NCBI GenBank assembly: GCA_964019135.1
Contig: OZ025250.1
Coordinates: 54,559,357-54,623,356, forward strand
Direction of reading: 5' to 3'
Length of the DNA: 64,000 nt
Source of the DNA: Arenicola marina
Taxonomy: Eukaryota > Annelida > Polychaeta > Arenicolidae
A program made the translations under genes and the position numbers. The notes beneath the pieces were generated by a model, which saw only the letters and a program-made list of their open reading frames with translations, had not been told where the DNA came from and did not search any database. Positions 32,238 through 58,576 of the stretch are shown one piece after another. How positions within the stretch are numbered: position 1 is the stretch's first letter; each line of letters starts with the position of its first letter.

Positions 32238-32847
32238 ACTACCTAGTGGGCATACTCTGGTCGGTAAGACGTCCCAAAGACGTCATTTTCAGACGTCGGG
32301 AACCAGTCTTCAGCTGATCCCAGATGGAAGTCCAAACGACGTCTCTTTTTGGACGTCCTGATGACGTGTTGAAGAAGACGTTTAAAAGACGTCTTCAGTA
32401 ACACGTCGTAGAGACGTGTCGAAAAAGACGTCTAAAATACGTCTTCAGTAAAACGTCGAAGAGACGTGTCGAAGAAGACGTCTAAAAGACATCTTCAGTA
32501 AGACGTCGAAGAGACGTGTTCGGTACGATGTCTTCAGGACGTAGTCACAGAAGCGTCTTCAATGCAATACATACAAGTACATACTTTTCAAGTTACACAA
32601 ATTCATGTGGTGAGGAGGGGTGCTTGGGAACTTGAGCATAAGCAGTAATTGTAAAAGTTGGGTTCTCTGACGAAATACATAGCAAAGATACATTTTGTAG
32701 CCCAGTGGAGGATCCAAGGGGGGGGGGACGCTTATGGCTGGCAAAAAACCCCGGCTAGTACCCTGGCCCCTGGAGCCCTTGCATTCAATTCAATACAAGT
32801 AAAACAAAGAAATACATTCAGGATATAATAGGATAATACATGTATAT

Positions 32848-33233
32848 GGTATTTTACCATGGTTACCGTGGTATACCATGGTGTTTTAACATGGTTACCA
32901 TGGTATACCATGGTGTTTTGGCGAAGGTATTTTACCATGGTAATATTACATAGTATGCCACGGTAAATTACCATAGTAAATTACCATCGCCAAAACACCA
33001 TGATATACCATGGTATAATGTACCATGGTAATTTACCATGGTATTATACCATGGTACTTACCATGGCATCATACCATGGTATCTTACCATGGTATTTTCC
33101 ATGGTATCATTAATAATACTTAATAATAATAATAATTAATATCATTAACTAATATACATGGTACATTAGCATACCATGGTATCTTACCAAGGTATATGTA
33201 CCATGATACTTTACTACATGGATACCATGGTAT
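32848..33233. repeat. Palindromic TACCATGGTA repeat array
   Basis: Around 20 occurrences of ACCATGGTA or close variants at irregular 10-25 bp spacing. Each unit is self-complementary, so the array can fold into multiple small cruciforms. A smaller cluster lies at 35838-35908. Confidence 0.9.
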
Positions 33234-33239
33234 ACTGAG

Positions 33240-34890
33240 GCACTAATCGCCATCAAGTCTGAAAAATACAAGAATAAAGAATACAAAGATTCACAATCCG
33301 CTTTCATATATGTATTATTATAAAAAGGTGCAGTATGTGAACTTGTGACATGCACATTATATGCATATATTTAGCTCATATAGATATATTAGAAAAATAA
33401 GCTACCATTATGTGAAGAAATGTTTATTGCTTATATGCATATTGACATACAAAGTAAATCAACAACTAATATTATTATACACCATACAGCAGCATCATTT
33501 TTACGCACATTTTCCACACATTACATTTTACATTTTACATAATTTTTTTTAATGTGACAGGAATTTGCCAAATAAAAACAATGCTTGTTTAAATATTGAA
33601 ATTCAATTGTGTTCAGTTTACAATGTATACATTTGAATGAATTGAAAGAAAATGCCATAATGGAAATTTGTCTAGTAAATATGCACAATAAAATCACACA
33701 GTATATATACCGGTAGGCATACTAGAAGTATATACATGACATAAAAAACAGCTGTATTAGATATTTACCCAAATAATATGTATACTCTAACTCATATGCA
33801 GGAATCTACTTATAATCTAGTTATAATTGAATTGATAAAGTAATCTTTCTTATTCCTAACTGATACATACAAATTCCACCTCAGAATGAGACGCACTACC
33901 ATGCAATACTTCGGAACTACTAACTACTAATCAACATTTAAATGACTACGACTCAATGCATATAACATATATAAACAATACTTTATATACAAATATATTA
34001 ATTTCAATTGACAAAACAAGTAGATCCTTCAGTTCTTCTTTCCAGTCTGTACCACATTGCTGATCTTCTCTCGCATTAACTTGCAAATTTCTTTTACATC
34101 TTTGCCACAAAATTTTCTCCTGACTGGATCTGTAACAAAGGATAGACTTATAAGACATGGATGGTAATATGTTGGAAAGATATCATACACAAGTTTGTAC
34201 CACATTTATTATTACATCACGTAAGAAGCAAAATAAATACCAAAGATAATTTTATAGATGGTATAGCCTATAACCAAGACCATACCGTGGCACATGGTTC
34301 CCACATGAAACACTAAAAAATTCCCTGGTTTTTCCCTGAGCCATTGAAAGTTTCCCTGAGTAACAGAACGGTATGTGGACTTCAACCTCGCCACACCAAC
34401 ATCACCAAATAATTAGGGGCAGGCATGCAACATGGTCAGGGCTACGGTTGAGGCACTCGTAGACACATGTACAAATGAACCAATAAAGTAGCTTATGTTA
34501 ACGAGGGAAACAGGACTTATGGGTCCCAATCTCTGTACGAAGATTCATACACATAAGAACAGACGACGGTTTCACTGGGTGTGCTCTAAAATGTATTTCA
34601 ATTAGCCATTGTGGCTGAACACCTTCATTTTCTTTAGCCACACACAGATCCCATTGGCCACATATATGTTGTATTTTTCCCCTCCGTATCACTGCAGGCA
34701 ATCAGTTTCGCTAAGTTGTGTTTTAATCGTTGATCGAAAACCAGGCCATTTTTTTTTCGTCAATGTGGCGACATGTATGGGCCAGTCTTGCGCCCTATAC
34801 AATTTGCTTTCGCCATTGGCGATGGGGCGAACGGCTAGCGCGCACCTAGGTTCCATGAAAATGGTCCCAGGCTAGTGTGGCAGTATAGCC
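33240..34890. other. AT-rich interior of the putative TIR element; no gene seen
   Basis: No protein motif was recognised. Open frames here are short and AT-driven. Confidence 0.4.
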
Positions 34891-34894
34891 TATA

Positions 34895-35016
34895 CTATAG
34901 GGCACAGGCGCTCGGATTTGTTGACAAACAATACCCCAATGGTCAAGCACCTTTCTTTATAGGTGCTTGACCCTTGGGGTTTTGTTTGTCAATAAATCTG
35001 AGCGCCTGTGCTATAG
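34895..35016. repeat. Long hairpin (foldback), arms about 57 bp
   Basis: Arm 34895-34952 is the reverse complement of 34961-35016 apart from a few mismatches (GGCGCTCGGATTTGTTGACA pairs with its partner). The loop is 8 bases at 34953-34960. Compatible with a foldback MITE or small-RNA-like hairpin. Confidence 0.85.
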
Positions 35017-35837
35017 GGGGACACAGTATCGAACCACAAGCTCCAGATCGAGAGAGAGGCAGGCCGATCCCCCCCACTCCCTCGGGCGTTTGCCATTTCA
35101 CCCGGCGCTTGGGGTTCCTGTACTGTAGTGTAACGGGTTCCTGCTGTGCCAGTGGCTGCACAGGTGACGTAAATCAACTGACACGGGCCGGTGGCGGGGT
35201 GGGTGGGGGGCGGGGACGAGGAGTGGTATGACCAGTTGACAAGACTTTAAACAAATTTCAATTTATAAAGGCTCCTTTTGTCGTTATGTTATGGTATCAC
35301 GCTCAAACCTGGGTGTTTTCAGGTGCTATACAGTATAGTATTTATAAATACACACCTTTCATCCATATACATAAGCAAATATTCGTGAATATAAACTAAT
35401 CGTATACACATGTCGCAGAACCCCTCTCGCCTTTCCGCAATATTTTTAAAACTTCGCGCATGCGCCGCGGGATCTCCGCTGCGCATCTCCGCTAGGCGGC
35501 AGCGTAATATGCCTCCTGGTGGCGCACTGCTCACTTCGCGCGCTGTGGCACGGAGTGGGGTGGGGGGACTCAGTGCATTATTGGGCTTGCGGCTGGGGTG
35601 GGGGCGGGGGATCTGCCCCCTCCCCCCACGGTCAAACCGCGGGTCCGCGGTAAACCCCTACTTGGCTGCCAAACTACGCTTGTAAGGGGCGTTTTACCCC
35701 GAAAATGGGCTCGAACGTTTGAACGCGAAAATATCCGCCCGGAAGGGGACTTTTTTTCCTTGGACCGAGCCCGCTCGGTTTATTATATTCCCCGGAAAAC
35801 TCGCTCTACAAACGCACATTTTCAGTCCTCCTCTGGA

Positions 35838-35908
35838 GGTATACCATGGTAAGGTATACCATGGTATAGCATGGCTTACCATGGTAAACCATGGTATATT
35901 TTCATAAG
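35838..35908. repeat. Second TACCATGGTA palindromic cluster
   Basis: Five ACCATGGTA-type palindromes in 70 bp, the same family as 32848-33233. Confidence 0.85.
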
Positions 35909-36654
35909 GGTAGGAAGCCATACCCTCTTTATATTAAGTCCTTAAATGTCAGTTCCATACAGTGAGCAAACATGTTCTCGTATATTGAATTCTCCTTGAA
36001 TTAAATAAATGATAAATCTGGCAAATATTGGAAATATATTACTCCGCGTAAGCTAGTACTCCGCTTAAACTGAGCGGGAATCGGTCTATTGCTCAACGGA
36101 TTTCGTAGCCCGCCCGAGCTCGACTTTCACACCTTGCTTACCCATTGCAGTTAGCGTCAATCTGATAGATTTCATAGTCGCAAACGAGATATTAGTAAAC
36201 GTGAAGAAGGAGCATTTTGGATGAATTCAAGTATAGGCTTATATCCCATACCCGAGCCCGACCAAGTTAGCTAGGAAGTCGGACGTGGGACATCTGAATT
36301 ATGACCTACCTGGGGCGTCTAAATTGTGACGTACTTGGGACGTCTGAATTATGACGTACGTGGGACGTCTGAGTTAAGACCAGATTGCGACCAGACTGAA
36401 TTGGTCTTGAGCTGGTCTTCAGGTGGTCTTCGACCGACCGACCCATATAAGACGTTTTCCCGACGTCGGGTGCCCACTGGGTAAGTAGCTTTCACCAATT
36501 TGTCTGCTGGTCGCCCAATTAATATCTTATTTGATTAAAAGGCATATTTGCAGGTTTTTGATGTAAATCCCATGATATAATATGCATCACTTTTTTATGA
36601 ATGACGCGTTCGCACTACTGTTTTGCAAATGTCGTTTAGAGGTTTTCAACTTTT

Positions 36655-36850
36655 ACAGTTCCTTAGCAATCTCAGGTCGAGATGGCTCGAAGCGATACGT
36701 ACGGCGGCAGAACGCATGTTCCGGTTGCCCGAATACCTCCACTTGTATTTCTTCACCCTCAGTATCATTAATTCCAAATAATCGTGCTGGCATAGCTGCA
36801 TCCCGATCGACGCGGAAGGACAATGGCCCTCCTATAGACGCCATGCTCAA
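36655..36850 (-). CDS. Possible small exon or small protein, unknown
   Basis: On the - strand an ATG in good context (GAGCATGGCG) begins about 61 residues, MASIGGPLSFRVDRDAAMPA and onward to FEPSRPEIAKEL, ending at TAA. The TAA overlaps a possible donor (CT|GTAAAA). Residue composition and CpG-bearing codons look coding. I recognise no domain. It could be the first exon of a gene or transposase whose other exons I cannot identify, or chance. Confidence 0.3.
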
Positions 36851-37099
36851 AAGTCGCGTTTACCGTATTGCGCAACGAAACCGGTTCATCTTGTGACGCT
36901 ACGAATCAATGAAAAACTTGCCCCTGTCTATCTTCTACTTTTTTGGGTTGGTCTGTGATAAAATGGCTAATATTGTTACTATTGGTGGCAAATAAATTCA
37001 GTGGGTATGGAATTTCGTTAATATAGTGCAAATGGATCAAATATATGCAAAGTAACATAGGACATAAGAGATGGATATGAAAATTAGTCGCCCTGCCTC

Positions 37100-39003
37100 A
37101 GCCCGATACCCCGCTTTCTCCCCCTCTCTCCTAGTCCGACCGTTATCCCTACACCTCTTCCTACACGGGTGCCGCATTCACCGCGTTCACCGCGTCCAAC
37201 GCCTATTTAGCATGTCGCTCCTCCTTACCACCACCTATTGGTGAGTGATGTACCCCACCCCCCCCCCCCCTCACCCCCCATACACAAGGACACCAATGCA
37301 TTAATTTCGAGAAGCTACCCAGACCAGTGGAGTCACTGAAGCCTGTCGCGAGGAAAAGTCAGCTGCACTAGTCACCACTGAGCGTGTTGAGGCTTGTCTC
37401 TTTCTGGTGGGCTTGAAGATGGGGGGGGGGAGGGGGGGGGGGGGGGCAGGGGGCGGCTAGATGTGATGGGGGTGTGCGAAGTTCACCCCAGCCGGACGAT
37501 ATTGTCAAGACCATATTGAATTCAGTTGCCCGTTTTCAATTGAGAACATAAGGCCTGGTGTTGAAAAGTTTTTCTCTGTGTAGTTTTTTTTTAAATGTAT
37601 GTCTTCAATGGGAAGTGACTTGTGGGGCTCGTTGTACTTATAACTAATAGTTTTTTTTTTCGTGCACCACGTACGTTGTAAGTTCTGTTGAGATTACTCA
37701 GATAGCTAGTTTAAAGATTACGATGTAATTTCCATTATCCATTTCCATATTGCCGTTGTATTTGGCTAGGGGAACAGATAGTGAGAGACGCAGCCGCTTG
37801 GGGGGTAGGTGGAGTGGTTATGCACGCATACTATATTTTTAGTGTTAACGCGATGAGGAAAATGTGGTTGATGGAGGAGGTTGTGGGCGCGTATGCACTA
37901 TTTTTAGAAATGACATCAATGTTAGGAAATGAGGCGGGTGGGTTAAGCATTGAGGGCGTTCCCCTTTCTGAAGGGGGATGCTTGCATGCTCTATTTTTTT
38001 ATAAATGATACCAGGGTTGGGGGGAACGAGGTGTTGTTCTCTCTGTGCGCAGTAGTTTATCGCGCCATTTCGTATTTGGTCATTTTTCACCAGCAGCTTT
38101 CGCCAGGTGGCGTTTCTCTTATTGCGTGATTATGGCTGGGTGGATGAAGCGTCATCCAGCGAATGTTGTTGTTTTGACGACATGCGCGCATTCACAGTTT
38201 CTACACTGGGTGGTGAAGATGGCGGAAGGAACAGAGTGGTGTTGGCTTGACAACAAAACAATAAAGGTTATTGTCGTAATAATGAAGACTTGAACCAAAA
38301 TAATAAAGTAAGTTGATAGATACATACTTCCAGAAACTAGTTCCATACTCCAAAATGTTCTCGCCATCAACACTGCTTCTCGCCACGTATGTTTGTGCAT
38401 TGCCATGCAGGATTTGATGGTTAGGACATGTGGCGTTGTTGCGTGAAACCAACAACGTCACATGGAGCTAGTCAGGTGGTAGATTTGATGTGGTATGAAC
38501 CACCTAACAGCTTTAAAAGGCTTATTTATTTGCGTACGTTCTGCAGTCGATGCCCAAAAGTGTGCTGATTTCAAATCAAGGCGAGCAACTGACATTCTCA
38601 TGGCTCTCTATCATCTCTGTAAGTGACTAGTGTCAGGTAGAACGTTAATTCATATTCAGTCTATCTTTGCAGAAGCAAGATGTCAAATTGCAAGCAGATC
38701 GATATGTGTTGTTTCAATGAGATCCTCTTGCCCCACGCATCAAGAAAATGAAAGTAACTGAGGCTACTTACAAATTGTAACAATCGTTGTTTACATACTG
38801 CAGAAATGATACCCTTAAATGTTTGCTTGGTAATAAAGGAGTTAATGATATCTCACATGCATGCCACTAACTGTAACTGACCGCTGCTTGCTTTTTTTAA
38901 TAGGTGCTGGCGATGGAGGATCTTGAAACTGACTGAGAGAAGTTGACAAGGCAGCATGTAATACAGAAGAATGTTAAAAAAACTAATTCTACCCTCTTAT
39001 GTC
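37100..39003. repeat. Near-identical direct duplicate of the start of contig 3
   Basis: Matches 60736-62636 at a constant offset of 23636, with only a few substitutions seen (near 38314 and 38702). It includes a poly-G tract at 37425-37446 and several short frames that are equally present in both copies. None resembles a known protein. Similarity continues into the minisatellite at 39004 and is lost within it. Confidence 0.9.
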
Positions 39004-39920
39004 TCCCCTCCCCAAACTTGAGGTGCCTGCCCTCCCCTCACTTGGGGTGTCTCCCCTCCCTTGGCTTAGGTACCCCCTCCCCTCCTCTAACTTAGGTGTT
39101 TCCCCTCCCCTAATTTTGGGCGTATCCCCTTTTGATGTCTTCCCTCCCTAACTTAGTGTCTCTCCCCTCCCAAACTTAAGGTATCTTCCCTCCCCTAACT
39201 TGGGGTACTACCCCAACTTGGGGTGTCTCCCCTCCCCCAACTTGGGGTGTCTCCCCTCCCCCAACTTGGGGTGTCACCCGCCCCCACTTAACTTAGGTGT
39301 CCACCCTCCCCAAACTTAGGTGTTTCCCCTCTTCTAACTTTGGGCGTATCCCCTCCTCAAACGTTGGGTGCCTCTCCTCCCCTAAGTTGGGGTATCTCTC
39401 TTTCCCTGACTTGGGTATCTCGCCTTCCTGCCGAAACTCGGGTGTCTCCCCTCCCCTAATTTTGATGTCTTCCCTCCCTAACTTAGTGTCTCTCCCCTCC
39501 CAAACTTAAGGTATCTTCCCTCCCCTAACTTGGGGTACTACCCCAACTTGGGGTGTCTCCCCTCCCACAACTTGGGGTGTCATCCCCCCCCCCCCTTAAC
39601 TTAGGTGTCCACCCTCCCCAAACTTAGGTGTTTCCCCTCCCCTAACTTTGTGTGTATCCCCTCCACAAACTTTGGGTGTCTCCCCTCCCCTGACTTGGGT
39701 GTCTCCCCTCCCCTAACTTTGATGTCTTCCTTCCCAAACTTAGGGGCTATTCCATCCCCTAACTTGGGGTACTACCTCAACTTGGGGTGTCCCCCCCTCC
39801 CCCAACTTTTGGTGTTTCCGCTTGCCTAACTTGGGGTGTCTCCTCTCCCCTAACTTGGGGTGTCTTCCCTCCCCTAACTTTGGGTGTCTGCTCTCCCATA
39901 ACATAGGGGTCTCCCCTACC
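39004..39920. repeat. 26-bp C-rich minisatellite
   Basis: Units of the form CCCCTCCCCTAACTTGGGGT with GTCT, inverse in orientation to 22730-23241. About 35 imperfect units, with an internal higher-order repeat (39130-39250 resembles 39460-39570). Confidence 0.9.
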
Positions 39921-40208
39921 CCAAAGCAGTTCTTCTTCCTTCAAATTGAAAGGATTCTTCTCTGTAGTAGCGCACTGGTCTGTCAACCACGCGGTAATGT
40001 AATTATAAAGACTGTGTTAAACTTGCTTAACACGGTAATATACGAATAAAGACGTTAAAAATGTTGAACAGTTGTCTGCTTCATTTCTGTGAGTGCACGA
40101 TCATATTCGTTTAATGTTCTGGGATGGTTCGCACGTAATATTAAAAAAACATTCTCCGAATATTGTCCGAATATTGTCCGAATGTTTTCCGAATATTGTG
40201 AGAATGTT

Positions 40209-40340
40209 CTCCGAATATTCCGCCAATCTTACGGGAATATTACCAAAAAACATTCCCGAAGTATTTAGAAAACTTTCCTGAAAAAGATTCCCGCAAGTTT
40301 TTTTTGTAATATTCCCGTAACATTGGCGGAATATTCGGAG
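40209..40340. repeat. Hairpin with 35-bp arms (AATATTC-rich)
   Basis: Arm 40209-40243 (CCGAATATTCCGCCAAT) is the reverse complement of 40306-40340 with one mismatch. CCGAATATTG repeats precede it. MITE-like. Confidence 0.8.
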
Positions 40341-41762
40341 AATATTATTTTGTTACCTGGGGTGTGTCATAACAAGAGGGAGTTTTGTAATCAAGTTCAT
40401 CAAGGCTCATGCCGTTCACAAGCAGTAACAGCATGCAAACATGTTTCGCACATTTCAAAAGTGTTATCCAGTCCACATGCGTTATCGCCTGAATGTGTGT
40501 GTTCTACTAATTGCAATCAGCCGGTGACACTAATCCTTCCAACAGCCGACAACAGATCGACTTAGGGAATATGAAATGGGGCTTTGGGGCCAAAATGATC
40601 GATAGGCTTAATGAATAATCGGTGTATAGAATACTGTTGCAATGCTAAGACATAGGCCGACGGTCGGGACTGGAAAAAATTGACCGAGTTAGGGAGGCGA
40701 TCGGATTGGGTAGGTGAGCGGGCAGGGAGGTTTTACTGTAATGCAAAATTGTTCCATTCGTTATTTAAATAATGCATTGTTTTCTCGTTTTTTATTAAGA
40801 TAACGCACTGTTTCGTCGTTCTTTATTGAAATAACCCACACTTACGTTAGTAAATCACGGCTAGGTCTGTTTTCCAGTGCATTCTTCTAGATAATGAACA
40901 CTTAAGACAAAGACCTGACGCCACACAATTTTATTAAGTTAATGGATAACACGAGTTATATAGTATCAACTTGAGACAAGGTTGCATCATGGGTGAATGT
41001 ATTTCTTAGCAATAGCAGTGCGGAACCAGGAATTGGAAACAACGGCTAGTTGTGGGGTTCATTTTGGGCAGGTTCAAAGTTCAGGATGAAATAAGTAGGC
41101 TGGGGTCCCGGTACAAACGTACTTGTGTAGTAGGTGTAGTAGGTGTCCACCGCCCCCCCCCCCCTTCCCTCCACACAGGCACTAGCTTCGCCCCGGCAAT
41201 GTCAGCGATTATATTAATCTTAAATCCTTGAGTTAGATAGCATCTTGCTAATAGAATATGCCTCTCGTACAGTGCCAACATATCGAGTAGTAACAACGTG
41301 AAGACAACTGCCCTGTATTGTCTGTTAGCATTAACTATGAATTAACATTATTGTGGTTTTCAACAACCTGACCAAGATTTCACCATCTCCAACGATTAAA
41401 CGTAGACATGTACGTGTACGTGAGAATTGATCAACTAGAAGCCAAACCTAATGCTGCAACTACAATATATAACATAATAGCCGCCCAGTTGCTCATAACG
41501 TTTCATAACAAACTATAAACACCTACCATATCCAGCATAAATCATCTGCCAATGACTAACACAATGCAACTTCTTGAATTTTCCCTCCGCCAAAGTGAAA
41601 ACTTGTGCCTGTTGTAAAACTTCATAAACGTGTGTACACAGGTTGTTTACCGGTCCCACCGACAGGGGGCGCCAGAGCGCTAAACTGTATCTGAGGCCAG
41701 AAGCGTCTAGAGCGCCACTTCCCCTTGCCGGTGGCATCAGCCGGTGCACAAAAAGCCAGTGG

Positions 41763-42590
41763 GGAGAATCAGATCTAACTGACCGTTTCTCCGCTTACCT
41801 TGATCGTTTGACACACGGAGCAACCGTTCACTTGCTACCAACACCCATTTAGACCCTGAAGTATACAAGGTTTATTTTGGTGCACCCGTTGCAACGGTCA
41901 GCTCGAGATGCAACTTAACAACCCCACTCTAAACTAAATTGGAGAAACTGGATGTGAAACGCCAATCTAGGCGCCCAGTGAATACTAACCAAGATCTAAC
42001 GACAGCTGTCCCCAAGAGACCCCACTAGGTGGCAACATTTCACTAATCAAGAACTTCAATTGGGGCCTCCTAAAATTGGGCTCGCTGGTTCCACGCTTGA
42101 ATATTACAAATGCAATACGGCAGCAATATAAGTATTTTTTTATTTACAAGCAGCTATAATATAGGCATTGCCATATAGTACGATAGATAGTCACGGTGAA
42201 GAATTCAAATTAAACTGCCGCCGTTTCCTCCGCGCTCTTCCAAACTACTTACTGTTTGATTAACGACGTCATAATCACCGGGTAAGACATATCCGCGAGA
42301 GGAAATCGTTCCTAGAAGTGACGTCAAATTTTATTATTCAAACATATACATTTTTGGTTTAGACAATCTGGTCGCTTGTTAATACAGCCGGTCGTTTGCT
42401 CATCCGTCGGTCTGTTGATAGTCTCTAATTCTACAAGCCCCAATTTCAGAAACTCCGGGTGAGCGGTCGGGTTGGCCTTTTGCGTTTTATCATTTTGGGG
42501 GTGAGCAAGCCAGTAACGACAGGTTATTGATGCGACGACTGCGGTAATTAGACTCTGTCAGCCACAGATCGACTTATTCAGCCATAAGTG
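41763..42590. other. Arm B-specific insertion, unidentified
   Basis: Arm A has only about 80 bp at the corresponding place (12125-12205). No domain or repeat family was recognised in the extra DNA. Confidence 0.5.
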
Positions 42591-43149
42591 AAAATTCCGC
42601 GATGCACATCGTATTACGTAAACCACAACAAAAGCGGCAAACCCATCGTCTTTCGCAGACGGCTGGGTGCCAACCAACCAAACTAGACCTGGTTGTGAGA
42701 TATACCGGCCCCGGTTCTCTTCGAAAAGTCGGGGCATGAACCCACGACCTTTCAGTCACCCGGGTTGCTAAAGGAATATTCTCCGCAGTCCGATCACTAA
42801 CTTATTTATACAAGATGACGCCGATTACATATGACATATGTACGTATGACACCTTTGCATATCTATATGTATATATCTCACTCTATATATATATTTTAAG
42901 ATTACTTTTCAAGCATATATTGGTCATTTACATTTGCATATTTGTCACAGATATCCTATATACACTCGTCCGTAATCCGGAATTGTGAAAGACAACGTCA
43001 CATAGAAATCGCTCGAAGTCGACCTTATGCGATGCCGATGTCGCCGACTCGTAGCCCAACCACTCTGGTAATTTTACGGTTCCCCGGGGCTCGAAGCCCC
43101 ACGAGGGACCACTCTACCTTAATCCTATGAAGAAGTTGGTCCACGACAT

Positions 43150-43371
43150 ATGGTCCCTCTTGGACGCCATAAAATGAGCCAAAAATTGAAGGATATTTGT
43201 TTAAAGGCTGGTCGTGGGGGCTACCGTACCAACCATTCTCTCCGCGCCACAGCCGCCGCTCGGCTGTATGCGGCTGACATCGACCAGCAAGGTATCTCAG
43301 AGGTAACTGGTCACTCATCTGCAGCCGTGCGTTCGTACAAACGCACGGCTGAAACACAACAGCGTAATTAA
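43150..43371 (+). pseudogene. Crypton/DUF3504-like tyrosine recombinase fragment
   Basis: 73-residue frame with RTNHSLRATAAARLY, QQGISEVTGHSSAAVRSYKR. The order His-x-x-Arg, then TGH, then a terminal Tyr is the catalytic C-terminus of tyrosine recombinases. The wording resembles the DUF3504 group related to Crypton transposons (as in KIAA1958 and ZMYM proteins). The N-terminal part with the first catalytic Arg was not found. It lies in DNA of about 750 bp just past the last kinase exon that is absent from arm A, so it probably inserted after the duplication. Confidence 0.65.
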
Positions 43372-43848
43372 GATCAGACACCTCGTACAAGGTCAGCGGT
43401 GCGATACGAAACGTGTGGCCAGTGCAGATCCAAAGCCTAACTGGATCACTTATTTAAATTTGGTGATGGAGATGAGACATCTGCAGCGTGCTGATCAATA
43501 TTTAAGTAAAGATTGATACTTAAAAGTTGCCTATGTTTTATGGTGTGATGTATTTGAATCTATGTCGTCCGAAACAACGTTAACCAACCATTGTTTCAGC
43601 ATAGCTTACGCATTACTCACGCCTAACGCGTACTACAATAATACATTTCGTGGGTTGTAACATGGAAGATGCACCGTATTTTGTGATGTATTTCTGTGTC
43701 GTCAGAAACATCATTATCCGCTCATGCCGTCTTCCGAGGACGTTAGCTCATGTCAATGCCACGTCCCTATGACACCTACACACATCACATTACAGGAAAA
43801 TAATCTCATGAGAGAAAAATGAAGGATGACGTCACCAGTAGATTTTAC

Positions 43849-51764
<7,916 letters not shown>

Positions 51765-52546
51765 CTATTTCACAAAAAACACAGGTATATAGATATTCGA
51801 AATATTGGGCAACTGAAAGACATTGTTCATCATAAAACCGTAACACTGGTTAGATATTGGAACGATACACAATGTCGGTAGGTGTACATAGTCTTTTCCG
51901 TACTTCTATTTCGTCATCACATACAGTCACATAACTTTCTGCGATCGACTCTGAAATGTTTTGAATGGAACTGATCTCTTAATATTACGAGTGCAAATGT
52001 ACAGATATGGTGTGCTAAGGCATAACAAGCTTCCAAAGCTGTAATAATATTGTGAAGCAACACTGGTGCATCGCGTGTGGGAAAGGGTGGGTTTCGTGTG
52101 CATTACATCATATCATCAATTTGGTTTTTGCATTATAACATATCTACGTCGCATAGATTTAACATTTACACAGTCACATAATAGGGCCAGGGCGCTTCTC
52201 CAAAACTCCTTGACAATCCTATTGTAGGTAAAACATTTCTGCATTGGTAGCTTTATGTAAAAGGTACTTTTTTTAAATATGATGCACAGCGATATTTTTA
52301 AGTGCCAAAACTGACTACCACCAAGTTAATAAACCTAATAACACTATTTTGAAATTGAACGGCAGTTGTCAGGGTGGGGCGAAGTGGGGGTGTCTGGGCG
52401 AGATGTGTGTAATTGTCCGTGTGTAACTAACCAAGGGCTGTTTTCGTGGGGCGGTGGGGGCGGGGGGGGGGGGTGGGCAAAATCCATGTTGCCACGTCAT
52501 GCACATAACGACTGCACACTCCCATAGAGGTCCTTTCTCTCGCCAG
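51765..52546 (-). other. Spacer or intron between modules 1 and 2 (arm B)
   Basis: No AATAAA or ATTAAA on the - strand and no coding exon seen. G-rich microsatellite at 52449-52473 on the + strand. Confidence 0.5.

Positions 52547-58576
<6,030 letters not shown>

Larger units (their letters stand above)
32238..36486. mobile_element. Putative non-autonomous TIR element with GACGTC repeats
   Basis: The left end ACCTAGTGGGCA (32241-32252) is the near-exact reverse complement of the right end TGCCCACTGGGT (36471-36482, 11 of 12). Just inside both ends are GACGTCGGGAA motifs in inverted orientation. 32270-32550 is a tandem array of GACGTC-bearing units of about 65 bp; the right subterminal part (36280-36400) has GGGACGTCTGAATTATGACG repeats. 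No transposase was found inside. The interior holds palindromic repeats and a hairpin. Two independent related elements could also give these ends. The superfamily is undetermined. Confidence 0.5.

Noticed and set aside
37781-38461. Several short frames in the 37-38 kb segment, repeated at 61417-62097
   Set aside because: Identical in both copies only because the DNA is a near-identical duplicate; no domain or splice structure supports a gene.
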